Below the pieces are notes generated by a model. It was not told the origin of the DNA and made no database searches. It saw only the letters and a program-made list of their open reading frames with translations. Shown here in pieces: positions 35,996 to 45,973 of a stretch of 64,000 bases of DNA (positions within the stretch are counted from its first letter, which is position 1; each line of letters opens with the position of its first letter). The translations under genes were made by a program, and so were the position numbers. Source of the stretch: CAVONV01 sp963697355 (GTDB lineage: Bacteria; Acidobacteriota; Vicinamibacteria; Marinacidobacterales; DATDRI01); assembly GCA_963697355.1 (NCBI GenBank), contig CAVONV010000023.1:124001-188000 (forward strand), read 5' to 3'.

Positions 35996-36055
35996 GGACA
36001 GCCCCCATGGTTAAACGGTGACGGTGACAGTCCACAAAAGGGACAGCCCCCGTGG
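35996..36055. repeat. Paired GGACAGCCCCC repeat
   Basis: GGACAGCCCCCATGG (35996-36010) and GGACAGCCCCCGTGG (36041-36055) are direct copies with one difference, 30 bases apart. Related GGGGGCTGTC words occur at 19433-19442 and near 40268. The motif resembles the GGGGACAG-type ends in the inverted-repeat element at 13493, so a family of REP-like elements is plausible. It sits directly at the 3' end of the broken M14 gene. Confidence 0.4.
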
Positions 36056-36057
36056 CG

Positions 36058-38685
36058 TTAATTGATGGTCACCTCTTCGGCGGCGCCGTAGAAGATCGCG
36101 TTGAACAGGAACTTGAACGTGCCGTGCGTCTGAGCCCGGTGCTGCGCCGGGAAGGCCAGGACGATGACCTTGCCCTTCTCGATCTTGAACTCGATGACGG
36201 CCGGCTTCTTCGATAGGTACTTCTCGCCGATCAGCCAACCGCTTTGCAGAAGGTTCTGCTCGTGGTAGCGGACGGGAACCGACACCCCATCTTTGAAGTC
36301 GCCGGACGAGACCTGTAGTGATGGGCTCTCGCGGAAGAGGGCCAGAGCGTTTTGCGGCATACCGTAGCCTAGAGGGTGAGCTCGTGTCGACGGAGATGTG
36401 GAGCGTCGAGCCCGGGACAATAGAAGTCCTTGGCTGGGGACTCCGGTCAAGGTATCCTCCAGAGGAAGATCGAAGACCTTCTTAGCAAACTCATAGGCTC
36501 CGTTGAATGTGATGAGGGTTCCACCGTTCTCTACGAACTGTTTGATGTTCTCTACACCTTCTTCGCCGATACCGCCCCGGTACTCTTCGGGGATGTCCTC
36601 ATCGCTCGATTCGCCGCCGCCGAAGCGCCGCACGCGGCCCTCGATGATGGCGTCGGCACTGTCATCGGGAATGATGATGACGTCGTAGTTTTGGGCGACG
36701 CTTGCGTCCTTCATGTCCTTGTTGAACAACGAGGTGAGATCGAACTCGAAATCCTTGATGCAGCCAGTGGGTCCAACCCTCGTCCATGTTGCCGCCGGCG
36801 TAGCGCTTGTACATCCCGAGCTCGAGGTTTGTCGATCTTGTAGGCCTTACCGCGAACCGCCTTGGAGGGGCTTTGGAAATCCAATCCCAGCTCATTGGCC
36901 AATGTCTTCACATAGCTCGAATCTCCTTTGACCAGGATGGCTCCAGGTGCGTAGTGGGTGTTCCCGTCCGTGAAAGCACTTCGCCAGCCAATGGACCTCA
37001 AAGTCCTTGTCGAGCAGCCGATTCATCGCTCTCAAGCTCTCGTTGGAGCTGTGGTCCAAGATGTAGGTGTCGCCTCCGCCGCAACACGTGTCCTGGGGGG
37101 TGATACGAAGTCCTCTAGGACCGTCATGGAGATGTCCCGAAGCGGTTCCATGACCGGTATGGCATCCACACCCATGTGCTCGTTCAACGCGTAGCCGGCA
37201 AGATCGTAAGGACGGATCGGAGAGCCGTCACCGTGGGCTCCGGGTCCAGGTGTTGTCCGGATAGTTGATTTGCTCGAGGAAGGACTTGACGAAGACGCGC
37301 TTCGGCTGGGCCGTGGAGATCACGAAGCTTCCCGGTGCGAACACATGGGATCCCACCTGATATGGCTTGTCCAGGCGATGGACTTCGACGCCGTTCATCT
37401 GGAACAGCTTCGCGAGCTTGACCGCCGTCAGATAGTCGTGTTGGTCCTTGGGAAGGACGAAGGCGTAGGGAGGCTCGCTGCTGACCGCGTTTGAGGTTGC
37501 CTTGCGCCTTCAGGACCATGTTCCGCAACATCGTTTCACGGTAGCGTGCACCCAGCTCCAGAGTGGCCTTCGCCGAGACGATCTGCTGCTCCACGATTTC
37601 GCGAGCGCGCCACCAGCCGCCCGGCCAGAGACGCGGCATGGTCATTTGCGGCTTGTATTCGGGGCGCCCACGTGTCCCCCGCAGTTGGTCGGGGAGAATG
37701 TAGATCGGGATCGGCCCAGTTGGCGCTCGCCGACTCGGTCAACATGCTCGTGATGTTGTGATAGTTGCCGGCCATGCAAAATGCCGCCTGCCACCAGGCG
37801 GTGTAGGGAGCCCCACTCTCGAAGCCACTCTTCCCCGCGTTTTCCAACGCCACCGCCATGTGCGCGCCGTAGAGCTGATGCTCGCGCCAGAGAAGCGGGT
37901 CGACATTGGGATGGATCGGATCGAGAAAGGGCGGGATGTAGAACCGGGCACCCGAGCTTCCCATGTGATGGTGATCGATATAGGCCTGGGGCATCCAGTC
38001 GCGATAGACGATTTTCGCGAAGTGTTGCGACTCCACCTGCGTCAGCTGGTAGGCGTCGCGGTTGTTATCGTGGCCCGTGTAGAGATGGTAGAGGTAGGGA
38101 AGACGGGTGTGGTTGTACTCCGTACCTTTGTACTTGTAGAACCAGTCGGTGACCATGATTTGGCCGTCGGGATTGAAGCTCGGAAAGAGCAGACAGAATC
38201 GTGTTGTCGAGGATCATCTTCATGGCGGGGTCGTTGCTCGTGACCATCTCATGAGCCATTTCCGACGAGCCCTGCGTGCCGCCGATCTCAGAGGCGTGAA
38301 TGGAACAGGTTACGGCGAGGACGTATTTCCCGTCTTTGATGAGCTTGTCGATGTCCTGATCAGAGAGCCCTCTGGGGTCCGCCAGTTGTTGGCTGATTTT
38401 GCGGTACTTCTCGATGTTTTTGATGTTGGACGAGGAGGAGATGATCGCCAAGATAAAAGGATTTCCCTCCGTCGACTTGCCTAGATTTTGGACCAGAACG
38501 CGATCGGAACGCTCATCGAGCATGTTGAAGTACTCGACGATCTTGTCCCAGCGCGCCAGCTCCCCATCGGCACCCATCTTGAAACCGAAGAACTCCTCGG
38601 GCGATGGAATCTGTGCCGTTGCACTTGGAGCCGTGAGTCCAATCAGAGCAATGAGCAGTAAAACAGTGACGATGTGACGCCTCAT
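36058..38685 (-). pseudogene. M14 zinc carboxypeptidase-like gene, broken by many frameshifts
   Basis: The gene starts at 38685 with a signal peptide (VTVLLLIALIGLTAPSATA), then FFGFKMGADGELARWDKI, GKSTEGNPFILAIIS and SIHASEIGG, where H and E are the zinc ligands of M14 peptidases. Recognisable pieces continue in order through three frames (about 38685-38200, 38156-37650, 37645-37200, 37000-36740, 36729-36060), ending EEVTIN. At least five frame changes are needed, plus a compensated pair near 36400. An intact version would be a secreted protein of about 870 residues. Each piece is well conserved, so the damage is recent or is indel error. Confidence 0.8.
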
Positions 38686-39135
38686 GGCGACTCTCCTTTC
38701 GCTACGCTGGCACGGATCGAGTTTGGTGAGTGTAGAGGGATGCTAGGCGTAGTAAATGTCGTAGGCCTCGTTGTGCTGTTTCAATGCGATACGAGCTGGC
38801 CGAAAACAACTTGTTGTTATTGCAACTGGGACATTGAGAAAGCTGCCGTAAGCGCACAGCTTGCTGTCACATCGGCAGCAAACTTAGCCCAAGCGCGACG
38901 GTTAGTCAATCTTGGCGCAGGAGTCTCTTCCAGCGTCGTTGGATGGGAAAGAAGAACTCATATAGAATAGAAACTCGGCCGGCGAGAAGTTGTAGCCCAT
39001 ACAGCATAGAGAATGACAATGCATCTTTTTCAGGCGTCGGCCCTCTTCTCCATCCGAACCATCCGTCACAACGCTAGTTGCCGGCGTCGGTGCGGCCGCT
39101 CGTAGAGAGAGTGAAATCCGCTAGGGAGGAACACT
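38686..39135. other. Gene-free stretch upstream of the M14 and CGGC genes
   Basis: This divergent gap should hold promoters for the M14 gene (minus) and the CGGC gene (plus). A plus-strand frame runs through 38674-38970 but has no recognisable features. I see no RNA gene or repeat. GGGAGG just before 39136 is the ribosome-binding site of the CGGC gene. Confidence 0.4.
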
Positions 39136-39564
39136 ATGAAGATAGGGATCATCATCTGTGACCGGTACCGTGACTGTGGAGGCGGTAAATGCTTTCGTTC
39201 CGTCAGAGAGCGTGAAGGAGCATTTTCCATTTACGACAAGGACGAGCCTCTGGAAGTCGTCGGTTTTACCTCGTGTTGCGGTTGCCCCGGCGGCAACGTG
39301 GAGTACGTTCCCGAAGAAATGATCAACAACGGAGCCGAAGCCATTCACCTTGCCACGGGCCTCGTGGTAGGGTATCCGCCCTGCCCGCATATCGACTACT
39401 TCAAGGAGTTCATCGAGAAGCGGTATGGCGTTCCAGTCGTTCTGGGTACCCACCCGATTCCCGAGAAGTATCGCAAAGTGCACGAGGACTTGGTGTCGTG
39501 GCCTGTGCTCGCCGAGGAAACGGAGCTAATGGCAACGGAGGAAATCCGGAAAGCCTACGACTGA
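39136..39564 (+). CDS. CGGC-domain protein
   Basis: The 142-residue protein matches the CGGC domain: IIICDRYRDCGGGKC at the start, FTSCCGCPGGNVEYVPEEM in the middle, and HLATGLVVGYPPCPHIDYF. At least seven cysteines in conserved spacing suggest metal or cluster binding, or redox chemistry; the molecular function of the family is not established. The start is well supported by GGGAGGA eight bases upstream. It is soluble and stands alone. Confidence 0.88.
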   Translation: MKIGIIICDRYRDCGGGKCFRSVREREGAFSIYDKDEPLEVVGFTSCCGCPGGNVEYVPEEMINNGAEAIHLATGLVVGYPPCPHIDYFKEFIEKRYGVPVVLGTHPIPEKYRKVHEDLVSWPVLAEETELMATEEIRKAYD

Positions 39565-39810
39565 TTTTGTACGTGGGTCTCCAAGAGGCGCTATCCAGGC
39601 TGGCCCCGGGAAGTTCCTTGCGGCCGCTTCCGCTCAGGTGAGCCTACCGGTCACCAGCCCGCATAGACTGTGTCACCAGGGGGGGCTAGCCCCCTTTACC
39701 GTAGCTGGCTCCGTAGCGTCAAACCTAGCCTAAGCCCTAGTAATGGCGGGCTTTGCATCTTCCAATGCACGCGAGCCGTGGTTGGTCTCAATCTGCCTCG
39801 AGCTCGGGCT
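39565..39810. other. Gene-free stretch with a GC hairpin
   Basis: The only clear element is GGGGGCTAGCCCCC at 39681-39694 followed by TTT, 117 bases after the CGGC stop. It is a perfect palindrome with a CTAG centre and could be a weak terminator. Nothing else is recognised. Confidence 0.3.
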
Positions 39811-40029
39811 TCATTCAACCGGCGGCCCCAACAGCAGGGCAATGAACAACTCTACAAGCCCCACAAACACGGAGCCCAAAATGATCACAATCACGATCAG
39901 TTCTTTGTCCTGCGGTTCCCGACGTGCAAGCGCCGCGAGAATCAATGCAACGAAAGTAAGGTGAAGCCCGGCTTCGCGATAGGCGGCAGATCGGCTGGCG
40001 GCTCCGGTGCACATGTCACCACGCAACAA
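39811..40029 (-). CDS. Possible small membrane protein
   Basis: A 72-residue frame has two hydrophobic runs, LTFVALILAALA and LIVIVIILGSVFVGLVELF, separated by RREPQDKE. This would be two short membrane segments. No family or ribosome-binding site is recognised and the first 25 residues look random. It is listed because the hydrophobic pattern is stronger than expected for a shadow frame. From 40030 to 40317 I see nothing. Confidence 0.25.
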   Translation of the reverse strand: MLRGDMCTGAASRSAAYREAGLHLTFVALILAALARREPQDKELIVIVIILGSVFVGLVELFIALLLGPPVE

Positions 40030-40317
40030 AGAACACCGATGGCAATTCCGTTTCTCACTGACGGTTCCGTCCTACAGTCAGTGTACAAGATAGAGATTCT
40101 GAAGGACAATCCTGGGAGACATCGACTACATCACACGATCTCCACAAGCGAAGGCCACAATTTGGACGCCGACTCCTGCCACTGTCAGCAAAGATCGGAG
40201 CGCCCGCTAACTATACCCAATCACCGACACGACGAGAAGGACCCGTTCGTTACCGGGAAAGACAGAGGGGGCTGTCGAAATGCCACCCCCGTAGGGCAGG
40301 ATGATTCTCGTGAAGAG

Positions 40318-41526
40318 TTAGTGCGACGGGCCGCCTTTGTCAGAAAACAAAGTTGATGCACTGGATTGCTGGGTATGGATCCGGCAGACTCTCTGACGCC
40401 TTTTTTCGTCGATCTTGTTCTGGATGAACTCGGCACCGTAGACTCGCTCCGCCTCGAAGCGATTATGTCGACCGCAGAGGACCCGAAGATTGCGTTCCTC
40501 GTGACTACGATAGATCGCGAATGGCCGAACATGTTCGATCTCGAGTCTCGTTCTGGCGGTACACCGCGTACCGTCTGCCGATTTGTACTGGCACTGGTGG
40601 CCGGCCCGTTCGAAGACGCGCTCGCGTACCTCGGAGGGAATATAGCGGGACTCCGTCCTGTCTTTTCTTTCCGGTCGAGTCGCAATCTCGTCCGGACGAG
40701 GTGCAGTTTTTGTGCGCTGCCTCTCGAGCCGCCGTTCACGTTTCCTCATCGGATCCCTTTTCTCGAGTGAAATGTCGACGGCCTGCTCGAGAATCTCTGC
40801 CATGTGCTTCAAGGGATTCTCGACACCGAGCACTTCGGCCAGTCGCTCGAATTTCTCCTTGAAGTTCCTGTCGGCAGAGAAGCGGAAATTGAACCTGTCG
40901 GGTCGCGCCGGCTGGAGCAGGTTCGAAGAGGGGCTCGTTGGTCGCGGCCTCGGTGCCTCCTCGACAAAAGGAGCCGGACACGGTGGTTTTGACTGCTCAC
41001 TCTCTCGCATCGTCTCTTGTTGTCTTTCGGGCCGAGCCTGTTCTCTATTCTCCACAGGAGCAGGTCTCTTGCGGATTGACGGATTGAAGACCGGCTTTGG
41101 TCTCAGAGCCACGAGATACTCTTCGACAATTCTTTTAGTCATCCCGGCACAGTCCGAAAGGAGCTTCTCCACGTTGTCCTCGTGAAGGTGAGGTGCGAGG
41201 TGACCTGCGACCGTGAGGCTGATGCGGTTCTCGGCCAGCGATTGAAGGAGTTGAGGGAAACGTCTCGATACGTTCGCGACCTGGATCCGGAGCGCCACGG
41301 AGCCTTCGCTAAGACGTAGACGCGTGACGCAGTAGTCGAAGAGATTCTTGTACCCGCACTCGAGGTAGGTCTTTCTTCTCGACATCTCGGCGATGTGAGC
41401 GATGAGAAGGGCAACGTTTCGTTTCTCGGCGCGGACCAACTTCTCAGCTGAGCTGGTGAGCGCTTCGGTAGAGAGCCCTTCGAGCGACTTGAAGTACGCC
41501 TTGATTTTTTCCACCATGAGCTTCAC
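40318..41526 (-). CDS. HNH endonuclease domain protein
   Basis: The 402-residue protein has a helical N-terminal part (AHIAEMSRRKTYLECGYKNL, LRLSEGSVALRIQVA) typical of DUF222-like HNH proteins, a proline-rich linker at about 150-215, and a C-terminal HNH domain: HQCQYKSADGTRCTARTRLE, IEHVRPFAIYRS and LRVLCGRHNRFEAERVYG. Cys pairs and the HNH histidines are in place, so it should cut DNA. Such genes are often mobile and repeated in Acidobacteria and Deltaproteobacteria. The residues after VYG to the end look variable. The start ATG 41526 has a nearby AAGGAG (AGTAAGGAGTG). Confidence 0.85.
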   Translation of the reverse strand: MKLMVEKIKAYFKSLEGLSTEALTSSAEKLVRAEKRNVALLIAHIAEMSRRKTYLECGYKNLFDYCVTRLRLSEGSVALRIQVANVSRRFPQLLQSLAENRISLTVAGHLAPHLHEDNVEKLLSDCAGMTKRIVEEYLVALRPKPVFNPSIRKRPAPVENREQARPERQQETMRESEQSKPPCPAPFVEEAPRPRPTSPSSNLLQPARPDRFNFRFSADRNFKEKFERLAEVLGVENPLKHMAEILEQAVDISLEKRDPMRKRERRLERQRTKTAPRPDEIATRPERKDRTESRYIPSEVRERVFERAGHQCQYKSADGTRCTARTRLEIEHVRPFAIYRSHEERNLRVLCGRHNRFEAERVYGAEFIQNKIDEKRRQRVCRIHTQQSSASTLFSDKGGPSH

Positions 41527-41801
41527 TCCTTACTCATAATATAGGCGACGATCTTTTTTCTTTTTGCGTTCGCCTCTATGGGACGTTCTCGACCTTTGAT
41601 GGCTTCGAAGTCTCCCAAACCGTTCGGAGCCGTGTGGCACATCACACGGCTGTAAGACGCACAATCTCGATCGCGCCTTCGGTATCAATTCAGAGTGATC
41701 GGAAAATCTGTCAAGCCCAAAATGAATTATTTGGAAGAATCTTTGTCCGGCTCCACGAGTGTAAAGATAACTCGGTGATCCTCCGAAGGGATTGTGGCGT
41801 C

Positions 41802-42011
41802 AGAACAACCTTTGTCTTCGCGGCTGATGCGTATCAAACGTCTGTAGGCGAAACAGGGTCTCTGGTAAAGAATGGGGAGGGGAGCTGGACGTACTGGGAA
41901 AGATCTGGAGAGCGTAAGGAATTCGACACGGACGGCGAATTGGCTGAGATCGTGTCGCGACAGGGTCTCAAACTCGCTTTTACCTATGACAGCCGAGGCA
42001 AGCTCCCTCCT
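41802..42011 (+). pseudogene. RHS/YD-repeat protein fragment
   Basis: An open frame contains GSWTYWERSGERKEFDTDG followed by ELAEIVSRQGLKLAFTYDS, the repeat pattern of RHS proteins (G-x-W-x-Y...G-x-x-K-x-F...G-x-L-x-x-I...L-x-F-x-Y-D). Only about 70 residues match. Upstream and downstream the frame has no RHS sequence. It is the remnant of a much longer secreted polymorphic protein. Confidence 0.6.
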
Positions 42012-42440
42012 ATTGGCCTTTCCCCATACGCTGTCGATCCTTCAATGCCCCAGGAGGTCACTCAGGAGTTCGGCTGGAGATCGGCATCCTGATACTCGGA
42101 CCACTGCTCGCTCTAATCCTTATACGCATTCCTGGTGCCGTACCTCGACCAGTGAATTTGACGGAGTGTATAAACGTGACGCTTGTCTCATTACGAAGAT
42201 GGCTGGGTCTTGCATTGCTGTCGGGGCTAGCGGCTGTAGCACCCCTCATTTTGGAAGCGTTGGAACAAATCGAGTTGGCCGCCTCCCGAACTAATCCGTT
42301 TCTCAATCAGGACGTTGTCCAGTTCGGTCGGCCAGCACCCGGATGCTGGGCACAAAACGACTTCGCCGTGAAAGGGCGAAGCCCAGCGAGCAGCGCGTCA
42401 ACGCGCAGACGCAACAGAAGTTGTGGCTTCGACGCGCCGC
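42012..42440. other. Stretch without a recognisable gene
   Basis: Short open frames exist (for example 42152-42457 plus, with one hydrophobic run), but none has a family match I can recall or a good start site. It may be decayed sequence next to the RHS fragment. Confidence 0.3.
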
Positions 42441-42896
42441 TCAATAGCGATACCTAGGGTATCGGCGTTGGCCGTAACCGTTGTAGCGATACTGAATCCG
42501 GTTCATCAAGTAACGGACTTGACTGAAGCTGCGGTACCATCGCCGGCTTCCATAGCCATGCCTCAACGCATCTTCTGTCCGGTAGTATTGTCTTGTGAGC
42601 TGGTCGAGACTTTTATGGGTTCGGCGATCTTCCCAACGCCTACGCTCGACAGTCCGACGGAATTGTTGCGCTCGTTGGTGCAGCTTGCGGATCTCCTTTC
42701 GCACCCTCTTGTCGTGTCGACTGCGATAGCGGTCGGCGGACTCGGTCGTCTGGCGAAGCGACCAAGTCGCCTGTTCCAGGTCATAGGCTAGGTTCCCCGA
42801 TCGGTAGCGGTAGTCGTTCGAATAGCGCCTTTGCGATGCGTGGCTGGTGCATGAGAGTCCGAGCGCGAAGGCGGGGATGAGGATCAAGTTCCTCAT
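42441..42896 (-). CDS. Secreted Arg/Tyr-rich small protein
   Basis: From ATG 42896 (AAGGAG eight bases upstream) the protein has 151 residues. A signal peptide (MRNLILIPAFALGLSCTSHA) is followed by a mature part very rich in arginine and tyrosine (SQRRYSNDYRYRSGNLAYD; ending RYNGYGQRRYPRYRY), with a helical middle. Similar short basic exported proteins occur in Acidobacteria without known function. Possible roles are binding to nucleic acids or to acidic polymers outside the membrane; this is guesswork. Confidence 0.7.
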   Translation of the reverse strand: MRNLILIPAFALGLSCTSHASQRRYSNDYRYRSGNLAYDLEQATWSLRQTTESADRYRSRHDKRVRKEIRKLHQRAQQFRRTVERRRWEDRRTHKSLDQLTRQYYRTEDALRHGYGSRRWYRSFSQVRYLMNRIQYRYNGYGQRRYPRYRY

Positions 42897-43140
42897 GGCG
42901 TCTTCTCCTTGGCGGCGGGGGCTACTCATATGAAGAGCAAGGTCGATGCCAAATGGGAAGGTGTTTTTTTTCAGCAAGATAGCACAAATCTTGTTCCGGG
43001 GTTTGTCCTCTGAAGTGGACGGTTGCGGCATGGCAAAGTAAATGACTCAAACTCACCAAACTTTTTCCAGGTTAATCCGTCAAAAGGAGAAAGGCCAGGT
43101 CTTTTTTGCGGGAAGCCACCCGATCTAGAGAGGGAATCGC

Positions 43141-43740
43141 ATGTCGGCACTCTTTCAAGACATTCGCTTCGGTCTGCGAATGCTCGCCAAGAATCCGGTG
43201 ATGACGTTCGCTGCCATCGTGACGATGGCGTTCGGTATAGGCGCCAACAGCGCCATATTCACCCTCGTCGACTCGGTCCTGCTTCGCCCGCTTCCTTACG
43301 ATGATCCCGATCGGTTGGTGATGGTATGGGAGAACAATCTGAAGCGAGGCAGGGATCGGAACGTTGTTTCGGTGGCGAACTTCTTCGACTGGAAAGAGCA
43401 GAGCAAGAGTTTCGAAGCGATGGCGGCCTTTACGAACTACGATGTCACGTACCAAAGCGGATCGGAGCCGGAGAGAATTCCGGCCGGTTTGGCCACGGAG
43501 GCCTTTTTTTCCACCCTCGGTACGAAACCTCTTGTGGGACGACTCTTTCTCGGCGAGGACTTCGAGCCCGCTTCCCCCAACGTGGTCGTTGTGTCTCACG
43601 GATTCTGGCAGAGCCGTTTTGGGGCCGACCCGAGACTATTGGGTGAAACGCTCAACTTAGAAGCCTCTTGGATGGTGTTCATAGCCCGGCAGAAACACCC
43701 GTCTTTGTTCTCGACACCTCCTCACTCATTCTCGTGCTAG
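43141..43740 (+). pseudogene. ADOP-type permease, truncated after the first periplasmic part
   Basis: The first 175 residues are a good ADOP/MacB_PCD start: MTFAAIVTMAFGIGANSAIF as the first membrane helix, then LLRPLPYDDPDRLVMVWE, LGTKPLVGRLFLGEDFEP and FGADPRLLGETLNLE. After about 43665 the homology ends and unrelated sequence closes the frame at 43740. A full ADOP protein has about 800 residues, so more than three quarters is lost. An insertion or deletion at this point explains it. In another frame the new sequence reads FVLDTSSLI, weakly like the start of a PIN domain. Confidence 0.8.
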
Positions 43741-43836
43741 TTGCCCAATGGGACACGGAGAATGAGCGCGAGTGACCCGAAAAGTAGCTTATTCATAGTG
43801 CCTCCCCTGCAAGGAAAGTAAGACTCAGGTAACGGA

Positions 43837-45345
43837 TCAGCGAGAGCTCACGTCAGTCGTCTCCTCGCGCGTGAACACGCCACCGCCCGCCATCAACGTC
43901 GATGGGCGCCCCTTTGCATCCATGTTGAAGGCCACCAGGAGCGTTCCGCGCCACTTCGCGTCCCAGCGAGCGCGAAACGTATCGTAATGCCAATGCTCGA
44001 GCTCACCCTCGAATCCGGGCCCGTATCGAATGGAGAGCTTGCCGTCATAGGTCACCTCGACCGTTCCATACAGTGGGTCGGAATAGGTACCGGCGTAGTC
44101 CTCGAGCGGGAAAGTGGGCGCGGTCCCGGGTACGCGCTCGTCCTCGACTTTCTTCATTCTCGACACAGCTTCGGTGTGGAGATTTCCGTAAAGCTCCTTT
44201 AGTTCCGCGCTCCAGTCGCGAACCGACCCGCCGCCATAGTGATCGAACACACGGTACATGAGCGCGTGCCGGACCTCGGCGTGGTCCAGGTTCCCGAGCA
44301 CGTAGACGCCGAGCCTCTCGTCTCGGATGAGACCGATGATAGCCACCATGCCATCGATACTGCCGGTGTGAAAGTCGACCGCTCGGCCGTTGTAGTCGTG
44401 TTGGAACCATCCCGAACCGTAAGTGGTCCAGTGCGGGCGTGTGAGCCGTTTCGTGGGGTAAAAGCTGTCGCCAACGATGAACTGGGGTTTGAAGAGATCC
44501 GCTCGAGTTTCGTCTTTGAGCAATGCCGGTTGTCCTTCGAGCAAAAACACCATCCACTTCGCCATATCGTCCACGCTCGACCACACCGAACCGGCTGGAG
44601 CGACGGGGTCGACACTGGCATTTTTGATGACCTTGATCGCGCCGTCGATACGATCGTGAGGGGAAGCGAGATTCGGACGACCACGGGTCTCGGCTAGTAG
44701 AGCCACTGAGCTGTTCATTCCCAAGGGCTCGAAGAGGCGCCGTCGCAAGAACTGCTCCCACGCCACGCCACTCGCTGCCGCCACGACCTCTCCCGCCGCC
44801 GTGTACATGATGTTCTGGTAAGTGAAGTGGGATCGCATCGAGGTTTGGGGTGGAAGATAGCGCAGCCGATGCAAAATGTCTTGGCGCGTTGCTTCCTGGC
44901 CGTACCACAGAAAATCGGCGTTCCCCAATCCGGCGCGGTGGGTGACGAGGTCCCTCACGGTCACTTCGCGGGTGACGTAAGGGTCGTAGAGTTGGAAATC
45001 GGGAAGGTGATTGGTCACCGCATCGTTCCAGCCTAGCTTGCCTTCGTCCACGAGCATGCCGATAGAGGCGGCGACCATGGCTTTGGTGGTCGAACCGATG
45101 GCAAAGAGCGTCTGCCTGTCCACGAGATCCGGTTTCCCCAATTCGCGGACGCCGTATCCCTTGGAAAAGACCACCTGACCGTTTTTGACGACGGCAATCG
45201 CCAAGCCGGGAACTTCCCAATCGCGCACTGCGTTGGCAACGTAGTCGTCGAATGCGTCTAAAGGCTGGGGTTGCGCCGAGACTGTGCTCGTCGAGAGGAC
45301 CAGGATCGCAAACAGAATGGTTTGCCATCGAGTATTCGTCTTCAT
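43837..45345 (-). CDS. Secreted class C beta-lactamase-like serine hydrolase
   Basis: The 502-residue protein has a signal peptide (LFAILVLSTSTVSA) and a beta-lactamase/DD-peptidase fold: nucleophile motif S85-T-T-K88, Y176-Q-N178, and TGSIDGMV as the third motif. A C-terminal DUF3471-like beta domain follows (EDYAGTYSDPLYGTVEV). Such proteins are esterases, D-aminopeptidases or peptidoglycan hydrolases more often than true beta-lactamases. It is intact, with a normal length. The other long minus frame here (44045-45493) is a shadow. Confidence 0.92.
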   Translation of the reverse strand: MKTNTRWQTILFAILVLSTSTVSAQPQPLDAFDDYVANAVRDWEVPGLAIAVVKNGQVVFSKGYGVRELGKPDLVDRQTLFAIGSTTKAMVAASIGMLVDEGKLGWNDAVTNHLPDFQLYDPYVTREVTVRDLVTHRAGLGNADFLWYGQEATRQDILHRLRYLPPQTSMRSHFTYQNIMYTAAGEVVAAASGVAWEQFLRRRLFEPLGMNSSVALLAETRGRPNLASPHDRIDGAIKVIKNASVDPVAPAGSVWSSVDDMAKWMVFLLEGQPALLKDETRADLFKPQFIVGDSFYPTKRLTRPHWTTYGSGWFQHDYNGRAVDFHTGSIDGMVAIIGLIRDERLGVYVLGNLDHAEVRHALMYRVFDHYGGGSVRDWSAELKELYGNLHTEAVSRMKKVEDERVPGTAPTFPLEDYAGTYSDPLYGTVEVTYDGKLSIRYGPGFEGELEHWHYDTFRARWDAKWRGTLLVAFNMDAKGRPSTLMAGGGVFTREETTDVSSR

Positions 45346-45763
45346 GTCGTCTCACCTTTCGTTTGATTCCGTCAGGCTGTATCTCCCCCACCGCGAGATC
45401 CTCAGTATGGACGGGCAATCTCCCATGGATCTGTGGGATGAGAGAGGCTTCCCCGAGGTTTCCATGCCCGCAAAATAAGCTGGTTTTCTGCACCGCTTGC
45501 CTAGAAGCTCACCAGTTCGTCGATTCGAATGGCGTAGCGGCGTCTTTGGGCGGCGCGAAGCGATGGTGGAAGGAGAGTCAGGACTGAAGTGGCGGCCGCC
45601 GTTTTGGCTGCCGTTCCAGCGAACTCCCTTCGGGCCACGACACGCTTGGATTCAGGCATGGCTCGGCCTCCTGGCCGCAAAGCTTATCACTGCACTCGAG
45701 CTCCCATAACCTGCCGGCCTATCGACGGCCAGCCCTGGCCATCGCCGCATCGAGACGCACTAG
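45346..45763. other. Stretch without a recognisable gene
   Basis: It should hold the promoter of the beta-lactamase-like gene. Short frames on both strands are not convincing. The sequence next to it at 45764 is a gene fragment, so this may also be decayed. Confidence 0.3.
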
Positions 45764-45916
45764 AGCCTGGACACGGATGTCACCGCGATGCTGGTCGATG
45801 TCGATCCTTCCGGCTATGCCCGTTTTCTGACCGATGGCATCGCCCGCGCTCGGTTTCATAGCTCGACCGAGCGGGTCGAATCGATCGTTTCCGGCAAGGT
45901 CTACCGATGGTGTCAA
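45764..45916 (+). pseudogene. CocE/NonD hydrolase C-terminal fragment
   Basis: The frame reads LDTDVTAMLVDVDPSGYARF followed by LTDGIARARFHSSTERVESI and GKVYRW. This is the jelly-roll (PepX_C) segment near the end of CocE/NonD alpha/beta hydrolases (D-T-D-x-T-A-x-L-V-D-V-x-P-x-G ... L-T-D-G-I-x-R-A-R). Only about 50 residues remain and a stop codon lies just upstream. It is adjacent to a SelA-like fragment on the other strand. Confidence 0.6.
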
Positions 45917-45973
45917 GATAAGGCGTGCGATCCGATTAGCGTTCAGCAGGTCACACCGACCAGGCCGAGGCTA

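Noticed and set aside
38674..38970. 98-codon plus-strand frame between the M14 and CGGC genes
   Set aside because: It begins inside the M14 gene start, has no ribosome-binding site and no recognisable domain.
44045..45493. 482-codon open frame on the minus strand
   Set aside because: It overlaps the beta-lactamase-like gene in another frame, is very rich in arginine, proline and serine, and lacks any motif.
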